A stretch of DNA of 64,000 bases from Bacteroidia bacterium (lineage in GTDB: Bacteria; Bacteroidota; Ignavibacteria; SZUA-365): contig JAOSJT010000001.1 in assembly GCA_027493955.1 (NCBI GenBank), positions 2,281,131-2,345,130 on the forward strand, read 5' to 3'. How positions within the stretch are numbered: position 1 is the first letter of the stretch; every line of letters begins with the position of its first letter. Both the position numbers and the translations under genes were made by a program. This document shows positions 52,827-63,571 of this stretch, piece by piece. Below the pieces are notes generated by a model. The model worked only from the letters and a program-made list of their open reading frames with translations. It ran no database searches and had not been told where the DNA came from.

Positions 52827-55087
52827 CGGATTCTCACTACATCAAAATTGGCAAACTGTTCGAGTCGTGGGACCATGGGATTTTGACTGCCCTTCGTCAA
52901 CCCACGCACACTCGTGGAAACGTAGAGCTGCAGTTCGCTCCAGTCCACAACGTTGTCCTTCGTAAAGTCGGCGGCACCGCGCAGACCGTCCAACAGCGCT
53001 TTCGTAAAGGCGCCGTGACCCCAGGACGGGTCTTCGTACGAGTACTCGTTTCCCGAACTCGACGTGAACACGATACCGGCTTCACCGGCCAGTGCCGCGG
53101 CCACCTTTTCATTGGACGCCCCGGCGGACACATCCCCCGAGTGACAGGCATCGAGCAGGAGGATGACACGTCCCGCGTTGAGCTTTCTCAGCTCCGCGGT
53201 GAAATCCTCCCATGCCAGACCCTGCGTGCTCACTTTGTCGCGTCGTGTGCCGGCGGGTAAAAAATAATAGCGCTGTTTTCCGCTTTTATCCCGCTGCCGC
53301 ACTCCGTGACCGCTGAAGAAGAGCACGAGCACGTCGCGCGACGTGATGTCCCGGAATTCCTTCAACGCGGCGACGATATTGTCCTTCGTCGTGCCATTTC
53401 CTGTGAGCGCTTTCGGGTAGACGCGCTGATACATGCCGCCTTCCTGGCGCGACAGCTCATCTTTCAGCGACTCCGCGTCCACGGATGCGAACTGCAGGTC
53501 GGGGTAATCGGGAGTGTAACGATCGGCACCCACGGTAAGGACGTACAGATCCGGATTACGCTGCCCGGTTGTAAGAACGGTGATGTGCGCCGAGGCGGCT
53601 GCGCTGCGCACGCGCGTCGCGTTCACGGCCACGACATCGATGCTGTTTCGACCCGGCAGAACCGGAATACGCGCCCGAATACGGAGGAGTGTATCGTTTT
53701 TCTGAATGACGTCGTAATCGGTGAAGGCGTCATGATTGACGAGGCGGCCGTTGAAGTAGACGAGCACGCGTTCGATGCGCGCGATATCACGCGCTTCGGC
53801 CTCCACCACGACTTCGAGTTTTTCACTCCCGAAGACGAATAATTGCTGTACCCTCGGCGAAAGCAGGCGTACGGAGGGTGGGAGCGTGAATGATGCTTGT
53901 GCCGTGCCGGGTGTGTAGCCGCCGCGAAGTACGTCCTCGATGATTCCGGGACGACGATACAGATCCCTGTATCGCTCGATGGGATAGACATCGTCGCCGG
54001 ATCTCCAGGTAACGTATCGATCACCGAAGGAAGAGCAGTCGTAGTAGCCGTCAGGTGTAAATGAAAGCCACTGCCCGTCGCTGAAGCCTGCCATGGAAAG
54101 GAGTAGCGCTGCGTCCTGCATATTCCAGAGTCGAATGGTTCCGTCAGTGTGTGCGCTGAGAAGGCGTTTTCCGTCCGCGTCGAAGAGAGACTTCATTGTA
54201 CCGTAGGAAGCAGCGGGAAGTTTCGCGCTGCGCAGGCGTTTCTTCCAGTCCCATACTTCCATAAGTCCGTTCATGGAACCCACGAGGAGTTTTTCACCCA
54301 TCCTGTCCAAATGCAGACTGTGTGCATACCCCGCGTCGAGGGTGAACTGCCTGTAAACGCTTCGTGTAGAGAGGTCATAGGCATGTAGAGCACCTTCGGC
54401 GCCACCGGAAAACAGATAGCGGCCGTCATCCGACACATGCAGCGCCATCACTCTGCGGGCATGCCTGCCGATGGTCGCTTCACGGGCACCGTCGGAAAGG
54501 CGGAAGAGACCGACGCTTCCGTCCTGTCCACCAGCGGCGATCATTGTGCCGTCAGGAGTTGTCGCGAGCGATTGAATCCAGCGCATTCCGCTCTGCACCG
54601 TCCACAGCTCCTGACCGTCGTCGAGCGACCATCGTCGCAAAACCCCGTCGCGCCCGGCCGTGAGCACGGACTTGCCGTCGGGTGTGATCGCAATGTCGGT
54701 GATGTAGAGGCGATGCGCCGGGATATCGAAGTATCGGATGCCACTGCGGGCATTCCAGACCGTGAGAGTGCCGTTCATATCGCCGGCTGCGAGCCTGGTC
54801 CCCGTATAGTCCAACGCTATCGCCGTCACGAGCGTTGCGGGCTGCGGTCGGAACATGCGTATGCATTCACCCGTGACCAGATTCCACGATTTCGCACTGC
54901 TGTCGCGCCCGCAGGAATAAAGGGTTTTCCCATCCGGTGACTGAACGATGTCCCATACAGCGCCGGATTTTCCTTCTTCAAGGTGCAGTCGCACGCTCTG
55001 TTGCGAGAAGAGTACGGCGACAGGCAGGAAACACAGTGCAGCGATCATGGCTGCGATGCGGGAAACGGTACAGGACGTTCTGGACAT
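52823..55087 (-). CDS. Exported WD40-caspase (peptidase C14) protein
   Basis: 754 residues. A signal peptide (IAAMIAALCFLPVAVLFSQ) after the ATG at 55087 is followed by a seven-bladed WD40 propeller (about 35-330; WDIVQSPDGKTLYSCGRDSS), a beta domain (about 385-490) and a caspase-like domain. The dyad is His594 (VLFFSGHGVRQ) and Cys648 (ILLLDACHSGD). A WSELQLYVSTSV segment follows, as in other bacterial caspases. The same frame runs a further 14 codons upstream. First gene of a tightly coupled operon with FecR-like and CHAT proteins. Confidence 0.9.
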   Translation of the reverse strand: MSRTSCTVSRIAAMIAALCFLPVAVLFSQQSVRLHLEEGKSGAVWDIVQSPDGKTLYSCGRDSSAKSWNLVTGECIRMFRPQPATLVTAIALDYTGTRLAAGDMNGTLTVWNARSGIRYFDIPAHRLYITDIAITPDGKSVLTAGRDGVLRRWSLDDGQELWTVQSGMRWIQSLATTPDGTMIAAGGQDGSVGLFRLSDGAREATIGRHARRVMALHVSDDGRYLFSGGAEGALHAYDLSTRSVYRQFTLDAGYAHSLHLDRMGEKLLVGSMNGLMEVWDWKKRLRSAKLPAASYGTMKSLFDADGKRLLSAHTDGTIRLWNMQDAALLLSMAGFSDGQWLSFTPDGYYDCSSFGDRYVTWRSGDDVYPIERYRDLYRRPGIIEDVLRGGYTPGTAQASFTLPPSVRLLSPRVQQLFVFGSEKLEVVVEAEARDIARIERVLVYFNGRLVNHDAFTDYDVIQKNDTLLRIRARIPVLPGRNSIDVVAVNATRVRSAAASAHITVLTTGQRNPDLYVLTVGADRYTPDYPDLQFASVDAESLKDELSRQEGGMYQRVYPKALTGNGTTKDNIVAALKEFRDITSRDVLVLFFSGHGVRQRDKSGKQRYYFLPAGTRRDKVSTQGLAWEDFTAELRKLNAGRVILLLDACHSGDVSAGASNEKVAAALAGEAGIVFTSSSGNEYSYEDPSWGHGAFTKALLDGLRGAADFTKDNVVDWSELQLYVSTSVRGLTKGSQNPMVPRLEQFANFDVVRIR

Positions 55088-55205
55088 GGCGAAAGCGGTC
55101 TGTTTCGAATGCTCCAATATACGAAGCACTTACGCGAAAGACACGGCTCGAGTGATGCTCGCGACGCCATGGACGGGTTACCCCACAGCCGCAACCGAAA
55201 CAGCA

Positions 55206-55243
55206 CAAAAAACGGCACCCGGCCTGTACAGCCGGTTGCCGTT
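55206..55243 (-). terminator. Terminator after tRNA-Ser
   Basis: The stem AACGGCAACCGGC/GCCGGGTGCCGTT is followed by TTTTTTGTG on the minus strand, 10 bases beyond the tRNA. Confidence 0.88.
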
Positions 55244-55252
55244 TCATAGGAG

Positions 55253-55334
55253 CGGAGGGTGAGAGAGTCGAACTCTCATGTCCTTGCGGACGGCGGTTTT
55301 CAAGACCGCTGCAATACCATTATGCGAACCCTCC
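55253..55334 (-). tRNA. tRNA-Ser (anticodon TGA)
   Basis: The cloverleaf has acceptor GGAGGGT/ACCCTCC, anticodon arm GCGGT-CTTGAAA-ACCGC with TGA at 34-36, a long variable arm (GTCC-GCAA-GGAC) as expected for serine, T-arm GAGAG-TTCGACT-CTCTC, and discriminator G. The D-stem is short. CCA is not encoded. It is about 82 nt, at the lower end for tRNA-Ser. Confidence 0.92.
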
Positions 55335-55609
55335 GGACGCAATCCTTAATTTACTCCCCTTCGCGTGGAATTCCAACGTGAGGGAATGACCGCAGTCAAA
55401 GGTTGCAGTGAAAAGCGTCCGACGGATATCCTTGCGCGGATCGGCTCCGACGCGCATGCATACAGACAGGTGCTGCGTGAAGCATCGCATGCTCAGAGCC
55501 GCTGGAGACACCAACAGTCTCCGTTCCGATGATTCTCGGTGGCCGCTACGGTCTGCTCATTCGAGGGATGCGACGAGCTTGTGCGCCTGCGTTCGCGTCG
55601 CGGCGTGGT

Positions 55610-55637
55610 AAAAAAAACCCCGCCGGGAGGCGGGGCT
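55610..55637 (-). terminator. Terminator of the 81-residue protein gene
   Basis: The stem CCCCGCC/GGCGGGG with a 4-nt loop is followed by eight T on the minus strand, 20 bases after the stop. Confidence 0.92.
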
Positions 55638-55656
55638 ATATTGAGACCCTGAGCGC

Positions 55657-55902
55657 TCACTTGCTGATCTGGTACACGATTTTGCGTACGGTATCGAACT
55701 GGAGATAGGGATACAGCTCGCGGATTTTGTCGATGGCGTCTCCGGCGCTCATGTTCTGTCGCATGTTCTTGAACATGCGGCGAATCATGTAATCGCGAAT
55801 GGCTTTTTCGCTGAACAGATTATGTTTTGCGAGTTCGGAAAAAGTTGCATCATCGATGATGTCGCGCAGAGGGTTGTCCTCGGGATACATGTCGTTCTGC
55901 AT
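55657..55902 (-). CDS. Small conserved helical protein
   Basis: 81 residues. GGAGG lies 5 nt before the ATG and a strong terminator follows, so expression is well supported. It begins MQNDMYPEDNPLRDIIDDAT. The rest is predicted helical with a repeated basic pattern (IRDYMIRRMFKNMRQN, IDKIRELYPYLQFDTVRKI). The C-terminal DAIDKIRELYPYLQFDTVRK looks like a compact helix-turn-helix and might bind nucleic acid, but this is a guess. Confidence 0.7.
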   Translation of the reverse strand: MQNDMYPEDNPLRDIIDDATFSELAKHNLFSEKAIRDYMIRRMFKNMRQNMSAGDAIDKIRELYPYLQFDTVRKIVYQISK

Positions 55903-56209
55903 AGTGCCTCCTGACGGATTGTGGCGTGATGGTGATCGAAAACGAGCGAAGCACTACCAACTGCAATCGATACGTCTTCTCCTGAGAGTTCCTGAATACA
56001 TCTGTTTAGACACATGACTTGAAAAAAAGTTACAAATCAGTGACCGGATTGCTGAAGACCGGAAAAATCAGTGCACCGGAACATGTACAACACAGGGATG
56101 TGCAGATTTGTTTCGGGGCTTCAGGAACGGCGGTACGTAAGGGGCGATAGGCGATTTCAGAAATGTTATGGGTGGAAATTATTCCCTCTTGCGGAGAAAT
56201 GCAAGCGTT
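55903..56209. other. Spacer between the small protein and the deacetylase gene
   Basis: 307 bases. It holds the Shine-Dalgarno and probable promoter of the small protein at its left side. No gene or terminator is identifiable downstream of the deacetylase stop. Confidence 0.4.
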
Positions 56210-57664
56210 TTACACAGGTTCCGTATTTATGACCTGACGAATTTCACCCGGATTGCTGTACCCGGCAGTCTCGCACCAGTGCTTCCCGAGCGAGGAAAGA
56301 TCGGTCGCAAACACGTCGGGTGAGGTACGTATATCCGTGCACACCTCGTGGAACACCTCCCCCCACCCCGGGAAATCGTGCAGGTCGAAGACCGTATTGT
56401 GGAACAGAAGCACCAGGACACCATTTTCAGCGCGCACAGCGCTGTGCATATCGCGAATACGTTGCAGAGACGCTACTGTGTCGAGTTCGCGGTACCCGGC
56501 GAGTGTTCCATCCATCACTGTGAGTGGCACCTCCCAGATAGGGAGCGCCTCTCCGCGCTCGAAATCGAACGGGAGAAAGGGATGGCAGAAACCGTTGCGA
56601 AATCCTTCCTGTTCGGCAAAACCGAGAGTGGAATCCACCTCGCATCCGTTTTCCACCTGAATACGCCATGTCGCGGGATATTCGAAGCGCAGATAATGTT
56701 GCCGCACCGTGCGCGGCGAGATACCGAGGACCTCCGCCAACCGCTGCATTTCCCTCCCGAACATCGTTGCATCCGTATGCGCGTTGAAACTCGGATGAAT
56801 GCCGATATCGTGGCCGTCCTCTCGAATCCCGCGAAGTGCTTCGGCAGCCGCCGCGCCGCGAATGTTGTACGTTACATCGCGTTTGTCATTCCCTCCGGCT
56901 TTGAACAACCAGCTCGCTTTCATTCCCGCGGCGCGCTCAGCTTCGAGCATTCGGCGAATGGATTCACGGTAGGGATCCCTGCCACTGAAGCCGAAGCCGA
57001 TGTATTCGCGGAGTCGGCGCAGGCGTTCCCCGGCAGGGACATGACGGCGATTGAATAAAAAATTCTTTACGATTTCTCGAAACAGCAATCCCGGAGTATA
57101 CTTCGAGAGATAGTCAATATCATGCGTCATACACACCGCATGGGACTTGCCACGGAATCCGGGACCGTCCGGCAGATTGAATCCCGCCTGACGCAGTACC
57201 ATCCGCAGCAAACGTCCCCAGGAACTCGCGACGGGTACACCCAGCATGTTGTGCTTCCCCAGCAGCGACTGCGACGCAGGGTAGCGGCCGAAGGCGTCCC
57301 TGCTTTCGCTGCACCACTGCTCATGCAGCCCCAGAAAAAACAGCGATGCGGCGGGGAGATCGAACGGAATCGTATGATCGACGGCTATGGGAAAGAGTAT
57401 ATGCCACTGTTCTCCGAAAGCGGGGATGCGCTGCAACTCCGCACCCGTCGCCCGACGATCCAATAACCGTGCGTGAAGTGCAGTATCCGCCGGCAGCCAC
57501 ACGCCCGTAGCGGGCCGCTCGGCGGCATAGGTGATGTCCGCATCGGCGTGGCCGATGAAGCGCGGCCGGAATCCCGCGATCAACGCGAGATGAAAAAGCG
57601 CATGTCGCGCTCCGCGACGAAAATCGGAGGGTAGATCGATGCGGACCGTGATTTCAGGCAGCAT
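56210..57664 (-). CDS. Polysaccharide deacetylase-like protein (DUF7033 + NodB-like)
   Basis: 484 residues, without signal peptide. The N-terminal third has the ADADITYAAERP and WHILFPIAVD words of the domain commonly fused to bacterial deacetylases. The C-terminal part has NodB-like motifs: CMTHDIDYLSKYTPG (first Asp), DIGIHPSFNAHTD (metal-binding His pair) and RQHYLRFEYPATW. The enzyme would remove acetyl groups from a cell-envelope glycan, probably together with the neighbouring mannose-nucleotide enzyme in surface polysaccharide formation. The exact substrate is unknown. Confidence 0.78.
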   Translation of the reverse strand: MLPEITVRIDLPSDFRRGARHALFHLALIAGFRPRFIGHADADITYAAERPATGVWLPADTALHARLLDRRATGAELQRIPAFGEQWHILFPIAVDHTIPFDLPAASLFFLGLHEQWCSESRDAFGRYPASQSLLGKHNMLGVPVASSWGRLLRMVLRQAGFNLPDGPGFRGKSHAVCMTHDIDYLSKYTPGLLFREIVKNFLFNRRHVPAGERLRRLREYIGFGFSGRDPYRESIRRMLEAERAAGMKASWLFKAGGNDKRDVTYNIRGAAAAEALRGIREDGHDIGIHPSFNAHTDATMFGREMQRLAEVLGISPRTVRQHYLRFEYPATWRIQVENGCEVDSTLGFAEQEGFRNGFCHPFLPFDFERGEALPIWEVPLTVMDGTLAGYRELDTVASLQRIRDMHSAVRAENGVLVLLFHNTVFDLHDFPGWGEVFHEVCTDIRTSPDVFATDLSSLGKHWCETAGYSNPGEIRQVINTEPV

Positions 57665-57762
57665 GAGTTTCGCTGGATATGGTGTTGGACCGCATTCCGG
57701 TTGTCAGCAAAGCGGACGCTGCCTCTGCGCAGTACGGTCGCACCGACGCGTCGGGTTTGCGT

Positions 57763-58194
57763 CTAGCCCTCGCCCCAGGACAACACTTCAAGGCGTACGG
57801 GAACGATACCGTCTCGAAGCATACCCAGCTCCTTTGCCGCCGCTCTGCTGAGGTCTATAACCCGGGATTTGAGGCGTGGCCCACGATCATTGATGCGGAC
57901 GAGGACGGATTGACCACTGGAAGGCACAACGACTCTCACCCAGGTACCGAAGGGATAATCGCGATGTGCAGCGGTGAATTCGGTTTTATCGTAGCGCTCG
58001 CCACTGGCGGTCTTACGTCCGTGAAATTTGTTATGGTAATAGGAAGCGATTCCCTCTGCTTCCTCCAACGCATCCATTTGGGGGTAATTGCGGATATCGT
58101 GCCAGTCCGCCGTCTCCTGCGTTGATGAACATGCAACGAACAGCATGGCCGTCAGTGCAAGAAATACGAGAATGGGAAGGGGTGTATGTTTCAT
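57763..58194 (-). CDS. RlpA-family septal ring lipoprotein
   Basis: 143 residues. A lipoprotein signal (ILVFLALTAMLFVACSS) leads to a double-psi beta barrel with GIASYYHNKFHGRKTASGE (catalytic His and Asp/Glu region) and VRINDRGP, the RlpA signature. RlpA cleaves naked glycan strands at the septum. The SPOR domain of long RlpA proteins is missing here. The start at 58194 has AGAGGTG upstream and fits the signal peptide; the ATG three bases earlier is an alternative. Confidence 0.88.
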   Translation of the reverse strand: MKHTPLPILVFLALTAMLFVACSSTQETADWHDIRNYPQMDALEEAEGIASYYHNKFHGRKTASGERYDKTEFTAAHRDYPFGTWVRVVVPSSGQSVLVRINDRGPRLKSRVIDLSRAAAKELGMLRDGIVPVRLEVLSWGEG

Positions 58195-58328
58195 CATGCA
58201 CCTCTTTGCTTGTGAGACAAACAGATTCAGGTTCCGAGAAGGTGACTTTCGATATCGTCCTCGTTTCAAAAAACTGAACAGGGAATCGCTTCGTATCGTC
58301 CGAAGTGTCGCAATGATAGAAGCGGACT

Positions 58329-59414
58329 TTAAAGATACTGCTTAAAACCTTTTTTCCGAAGGAAATCCACGACTTCCTTCACATTTTGGGATTCGCCCTT
58401 TCGGCAGACCAAAACGGCGTCTCCGCTGTCAATGACGATGAGATCCTCTACCCCCACTGCCGCGGCGAAGCGTCCGGGTGAGGCGGAGACATGACAATTG
58501 TGCGATCCGCTCAGAAAGGTCGCGCCGTCACCCGAATTCCCAGAATCGTCTTTCGGGAAAATTCGCGCAACTTCGTCCCAGCTTCCAAGATCGTTCCAGC
58601 CGAAATCCGCCGGGATGACAAAGCGGTTGGCTGCCTGTTCCATCACACCGTAATCGATGGATATGGGGCGCATCTCGCTCCATGCGTGTTCGACAACGGA
58701 GGCAAAGCGCTCGGTATCAACGGCATCCCGGACACGGCTCAATTCGTCGGCGAGTTCCGGCAGCTGATCGGCGATACCGTTAAGAATCGTGGACACCCGC
58801 CAGATGAACATTCCGCTGTTCCAGACAAAATCGCCGCTCTCGAGAAAACGCTGCGCGGTTTCGAGATTCGGTTTTTCGGCAAAGGTCACAACCGACCAGG
58901 CGTTCAGCTCTTCATGAGGGCGATTTGCCTCATGCTGATCGAATTGGATGTACCCGTACCCCGTCTCGGGACGCGAGGGGCGGATTCCGACGGTGACGTA
59001 TCCTTTCGTCTCCGTCGCGAGAGTAATGGCGCTTTTCAACGTGTCCTGGAACGCGACGATGTCATGCACAAGATGGTCAGCCGGAAGCACTACCATCACC
59101 GCTTCACCGACACGTTTTTTCAGCACCTCGGCGCCGAGACCGATCGCAGGTGCTGTGTTACGGCCGAACGGTTCGATGATGATGTTTTCGGCCGGCACCT
59201 GCGGCAATTGTCTGCGCAGTTCTTCCGCCTGCAACGCGTTGGTGATAACGTAAATCCGTTCTCTGGGTATGACAGGATCGAGACGATACACCGTATTCTG
59301 AATCATCGTGCCTGAGCCGATGATTTCGAGTAATTGTTTTGGTGCATGTTCGCGGCTGCGGGGCCAGAAGCGGGCCCCTACACCCCCTGCAATAATCAAC
59401 GCATATGCGTCCAT
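58329..59414 (-). CDS. manC: Mannose-1-phosphate guanylyltransferase
   Basis: 361 residues of the ManC/GMP type. The nucleotide motif is ALIIAGGVGARFWPRSRE, followed by PKQLLEI with the catalytic Lys. EPFGRNTAPAIGLGA, VLPADHLVHD, the substrate-facing KPNLETAQRFL...NSGMFIWR, and the C-terminal ADFGWNDLGSWDEV complete the set. There is no C-terminal isomerase domain, so it makes GDP-mannose only. It feeds fucose/mannose-containing glycans, and the neighbouring deacetylase and RlpA suggest envelope polysaccharide use. Confidence 0.95.
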   Translation of the reverse strand: MDAYALIIAGGVGARFWPRSREHAPKQLLEIIGSGTMIQNTVYRLDPVIPRERIYVITNALQAEELRRQLPQVPAENIIIEPFGRNTAPAIGLGAEVLKKRVGEAVMVVLPADHLVHDIVAFQDTLKSAITLATETKGYVTVGIRPSRPETGYGYIQFDQHEANRPHEELNAWSVVTFAEKPNLETAQRFLESGDFVWNSGMFIWRVSTILNGIADQLPELADELSRVRDAVDTERFASVVEHAWSEMRPISIDYGVMEQAANRFVIPADFGWNDLGSWDEVARIFPKDDSGNSGDGATFLSGSHNCHVSASPGRFAAAVGVEDLIVIDSGDAVLVCRKGESQNVKEVVDFLRKKGFKQYL

Positions 59415-59466
59415 GAATCGTCGTTTCCTGTTGCTGGTTCGCGATAGTGTTTGACCTCAAGACAAC

Positions 59467-59500
59467 GAAAATCCCACTTCCGTTGAAGCAGAAGTGGGAA
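59467..59500 (-). terminator. Terminator of the atpD-atpC operon
   Basis: The stem TCCCACTTC/GAAGTGGGA with a 10-nt loop is followed by TTTTCGTTG on the minus strand, 20 bases after the atpC stop. Confidence 0.85.
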
Positions 59501-59517
59501 ATACCGGTGCGCCGTCA

Positions 59518-59925
59518 TCACGCCCTGCCGGCAGCCTTGAGTCTGTTGAGCGCTCGGTGCAGCGCCGCTTCGGCGCGAGCACTGTCCATATCCTGTGCAT
59601 GGCTTTTGAGTCGGGCTTCGGCACGCTCTTTGGCCTTGGTGGCGCGTACCACATCAATAGAATCCGACCGCTCGGCGGTGTCCGCAAGGATGCGTACATG
59701 ATTATGAAAAACCTGCACTACTCCCCCGCTCACGGCGTACACCAGTGCCGTTTCGCCGGCGCGTTCGAGATTCAGAAGACCGACAGTCAACGCCGAAAGG
59801 AAGGGTGCATGGTTGTAGAGTACCTGAAAACGGCCCTCAATTCCGGGGCAGGAGACCGAAACCGCCTTACCGGTGAATTCAACGCGCTGAGGCGTCACGA
59901 GTTCAACATCGAAGAGCTTGTCCAT
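59518..59925 (-). CDS. atpC: ATP synthase F1 subunit epsilon
   Basis: 135 residues. The N-terminal beta sandwich (FDVELVTPQRVEFTGKAVSV, GRFQVLYNHAPFLSALT) and the C-terminal helical hairpin (RAEARLKSHAQDMDSARAEA) are typical of subunit epsilon, which couples proton flow to rotation and inhibits ATP hydrolysis. It lies 9 bases after atpD, the standard order. The other F1Fo genes are not in the window, a split common in Bacteroidota and Chlorobi. Confidence 0.95.
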   Translation of the reverse strand: MDKLFDVELVTPQRVEFTGKAVSVSCPGIEGRFQVLYNHAPFLSALTVGLLNLERAGETALVYAVSGGVVQVFHNHVRILADTAERSDSIDVVRATKAKERAEARLKSHAQDMDSARAEAALHRALNRLKAAGRA

Positions 59926-59934
59926 GAAGCCGGA

Positions 59935-61604
<1,670 letters not shown>

Positions 61605-63407
61605 TCAGAGTTGGTGCCTGGGAACGAGGAGGGTCGCTGTTTTTGGCGGGAGAGTAAGCGAAACACCGTCACGTTGCACATAGAAGGTGACGTTCTGTAA
61701 CGGATCTGTAAGCGCTGAACCTTCCGGTACGCCAAGAAAGGATAGGGTACAGGTTTGCACATCGTCGCCGGCGTTCACGACGACAAAAACTTTGTCCGCG
61801 CCGCTGCTGCGCATAAAAGCGTACAGAGACGCAACATCATCAATGAGCAAGGACTGCGTGGCACCCGTTTTCAGTGGTGGAAAACGTTCTCGCAGGGCGA
61901 TCAGCGAGCGATAGTAGAGGAACATGACAGAATCGAAGGCAACGGGATATTTTTCCGGATCGCCGTTGATATCGAAGGGCGCTTCTTTCTCGAAAATCAT
62001 TCCTGGCCAGAGCATGGGCTTCCGATTATCGGGATCGTCGCCACCCCACATGCCGGTTTCATCACCATAGTAGATTACCGGCGAGCCCGGGAGGGTGAAT
62101 TGCAGCAATAGAAGCATGCGTTGTAACGCCCTTGCCTTTGTATCGGGCTTTCTGATGTCATACCCGGCATTGACCACCGGCGAGTTCTTCTGATCATAGC
62201 GTAAGGAGGGGTTGACGCACATGGAGGCGATGCGGTCCGTTTCATGACTGCCAATGAGATTCAGCAGAGCATCGCTGCCATTCAGCGTTGTTCTCGAGCG
62301 TATGGCGCTCAATGCAGCATCGAAAGCGGTGCTGGTTTCTTCCCCAGTCAGAGCAAAACCCGTGAGTGCCTCGGCAAAGCGCTGCGGACTATCGACATCG
62401 AAGGGTGTTGCCGCGAGTCCGGCTCCGCTTTCGAGGTTGACAAGCATGATGTCCGGATTGATGCTCCGGCAAAAATCAGCCCAATGACGCCAAAAAACGG
62501 AAGGCATTTCCGAGGCCAGATCGATGCACCAACCGTCGATACCGTCGTTGGGATTACCGTCGCCATTCGGATCCATCCAGCGCCGCGTGGCGGCATACAC
62601 GTATTCGCGTGGACCCTGTGCCAGACCGAGCGTGTCCTGCCCGAAGCGTGGAAACGCATCAATTCCCCACATCTTCTGATAACTGAATTCGGACTGATAC
62701 GGCGTCTCGGGTTTATCCCAGGCGGATACGGAAAACCACGATCCAAAACGGGATTTCTCCTGTTGCGAGAGTACATCGCGAAATGCCCAGAAATCGGCGC
62801 CGCAGTGGACAAATTGCGCCATCAGCAACACGCGTTTGCCCCGTCGTCGCAGCTCGGCAATGAGGTCGATGAACGCACGATCAGCGGAGGTGAGGTACCA
62901 GGTGTTCGGGTCGTCCGGAACTTCGCGCTTCAAGTACATGGTGTCGACCGCAACACGGGGTCCAAAATGCCGGTCCATGTGATGCAGGGTACTGACGTCG
63001 AATTTGTGTGAAGAGCGGGCCTCGAATGTCGGGGTAAGAATCACTCCGGTGATGCCAAGTGAGTCAAGGTAATCCAGCCGTGATCGGATACCTTCGAAAT
63101 CACCGCCGTATTGCCGCAGCATAGCTGCGGGATAGAAGGAATCATACAGCATGATTTCATTCAAGGTGCGCTTGTACCAATCCGCCGTCCAATCCGAGAC
63201 CTTCCATGGCAAGCTGCTGTCGAGCAACACATCCGCCGCAGTAGGATCATTGGTCGTATCGGCATTGTGAAATCGGTCGGGAAACAGCAGATACCACACC
63301 TCTCCCCGGGCCCAGAAAGGAGGTTCCGGCACCTGGGCGTTCACGCCGATCGTACCGGAGAGAAGGATGACGAAGATCCACGCTATGCTGATGTAATTCC
63401 TGTGCAT
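61605..63407 (-). CDS. Exported divergent alpha-amylase family (GH13-like) protein
   Basis: 600 residues. A signal peptide (SIAWIFVILLSGTIGVNAQ) follows the ATG at 63407. The (beta/alpha)8 barrel keeps VWYLLFPDRFHN, GGDFEGIRSRLDYLDSLGITG, the nucleophile DGWCIDLASEM (Asp296), and Glu326 in LVNLESGAG. Region I lacks the usual Asp and Asn (VLLMAQFVH in place of VLDxVFNH). In region IV the catalytic-pair HD is HE (GSHETDR, His388/Glu389). A C-terminal beta domain follows. It acts in the periplasm or outside the cell; altered substrate specificity or reduced activity is likely. Confidence 0.85.
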   Translation of the reverse strand: MHRNYISIAWIFVILLSGTIGVNAQVPEPPFWARGEVWYLLFPDRFHNADTTNDPTAADVLLDSSLPWKVSDWTADWYKRTLNEIMLYDSFYPAAMLRQYGGDFEGIRSRLDYLDSLGITGVILTPTFEARSSHKFDVSTLHHMDRHFGPRVAVDTMYLKREVPDDPNTWYLTSADRAFIDLIAELRRRGKRVLLMAQFVHCGADFWAFRDVLSQQEKSRFGSWFSVSAWDKPETPYQSEFSYQKMWGIDAFPRFGQDTLGLAQGPREYVYAATRRWMDPNGDGNPNDGIDGWCIDLASEMPSVFWRHWADFCRSINPDIMLVNLESGAGLAATPFDVDSPQRFAEALTGFALTGEETSTAFDAALSAIRSRTTLNGSDALLNLIGSHETDRIASMCVNPSLRYDQKNSPVVNAGYDIRKPDTKARALQRMLLLLQFTLPGSPVIYYGDETGMWGGDDPDNRKPMLWPGMIFEKEAPFDINGDPEKYPVAFDSVMFLYYRSLIALRERFPPLKTGATQSLLIDDVASLYAFMRSSGADKVFVVVNAGDDVQTCTLSFLGVPEGSALTDPLQNVTFYVQRDGVSLTLPPKTATLLVPRHQL

Positions 63408-63571
63408 ATGCTGCGAGGCAGCTTCAAGATACACATTGCAGGAGATTTCCCAAGGCATGTCCCCTCTCCTTCACTGCATACGTGTAGTTCACACGGTGTC
63501 GTGCGCGGGGCGGGAACGCGCGCCCCATATACGCGTGGAGCCGCAGCCAGGCTATCGCTCGCGGAATTGCA

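Noticed and set aside
55253..55334. tRNA-Ser as a second integration site
   Set aside because: No duplicate of its 3' end is seen within the window and neighbouring genes show no change in composition.
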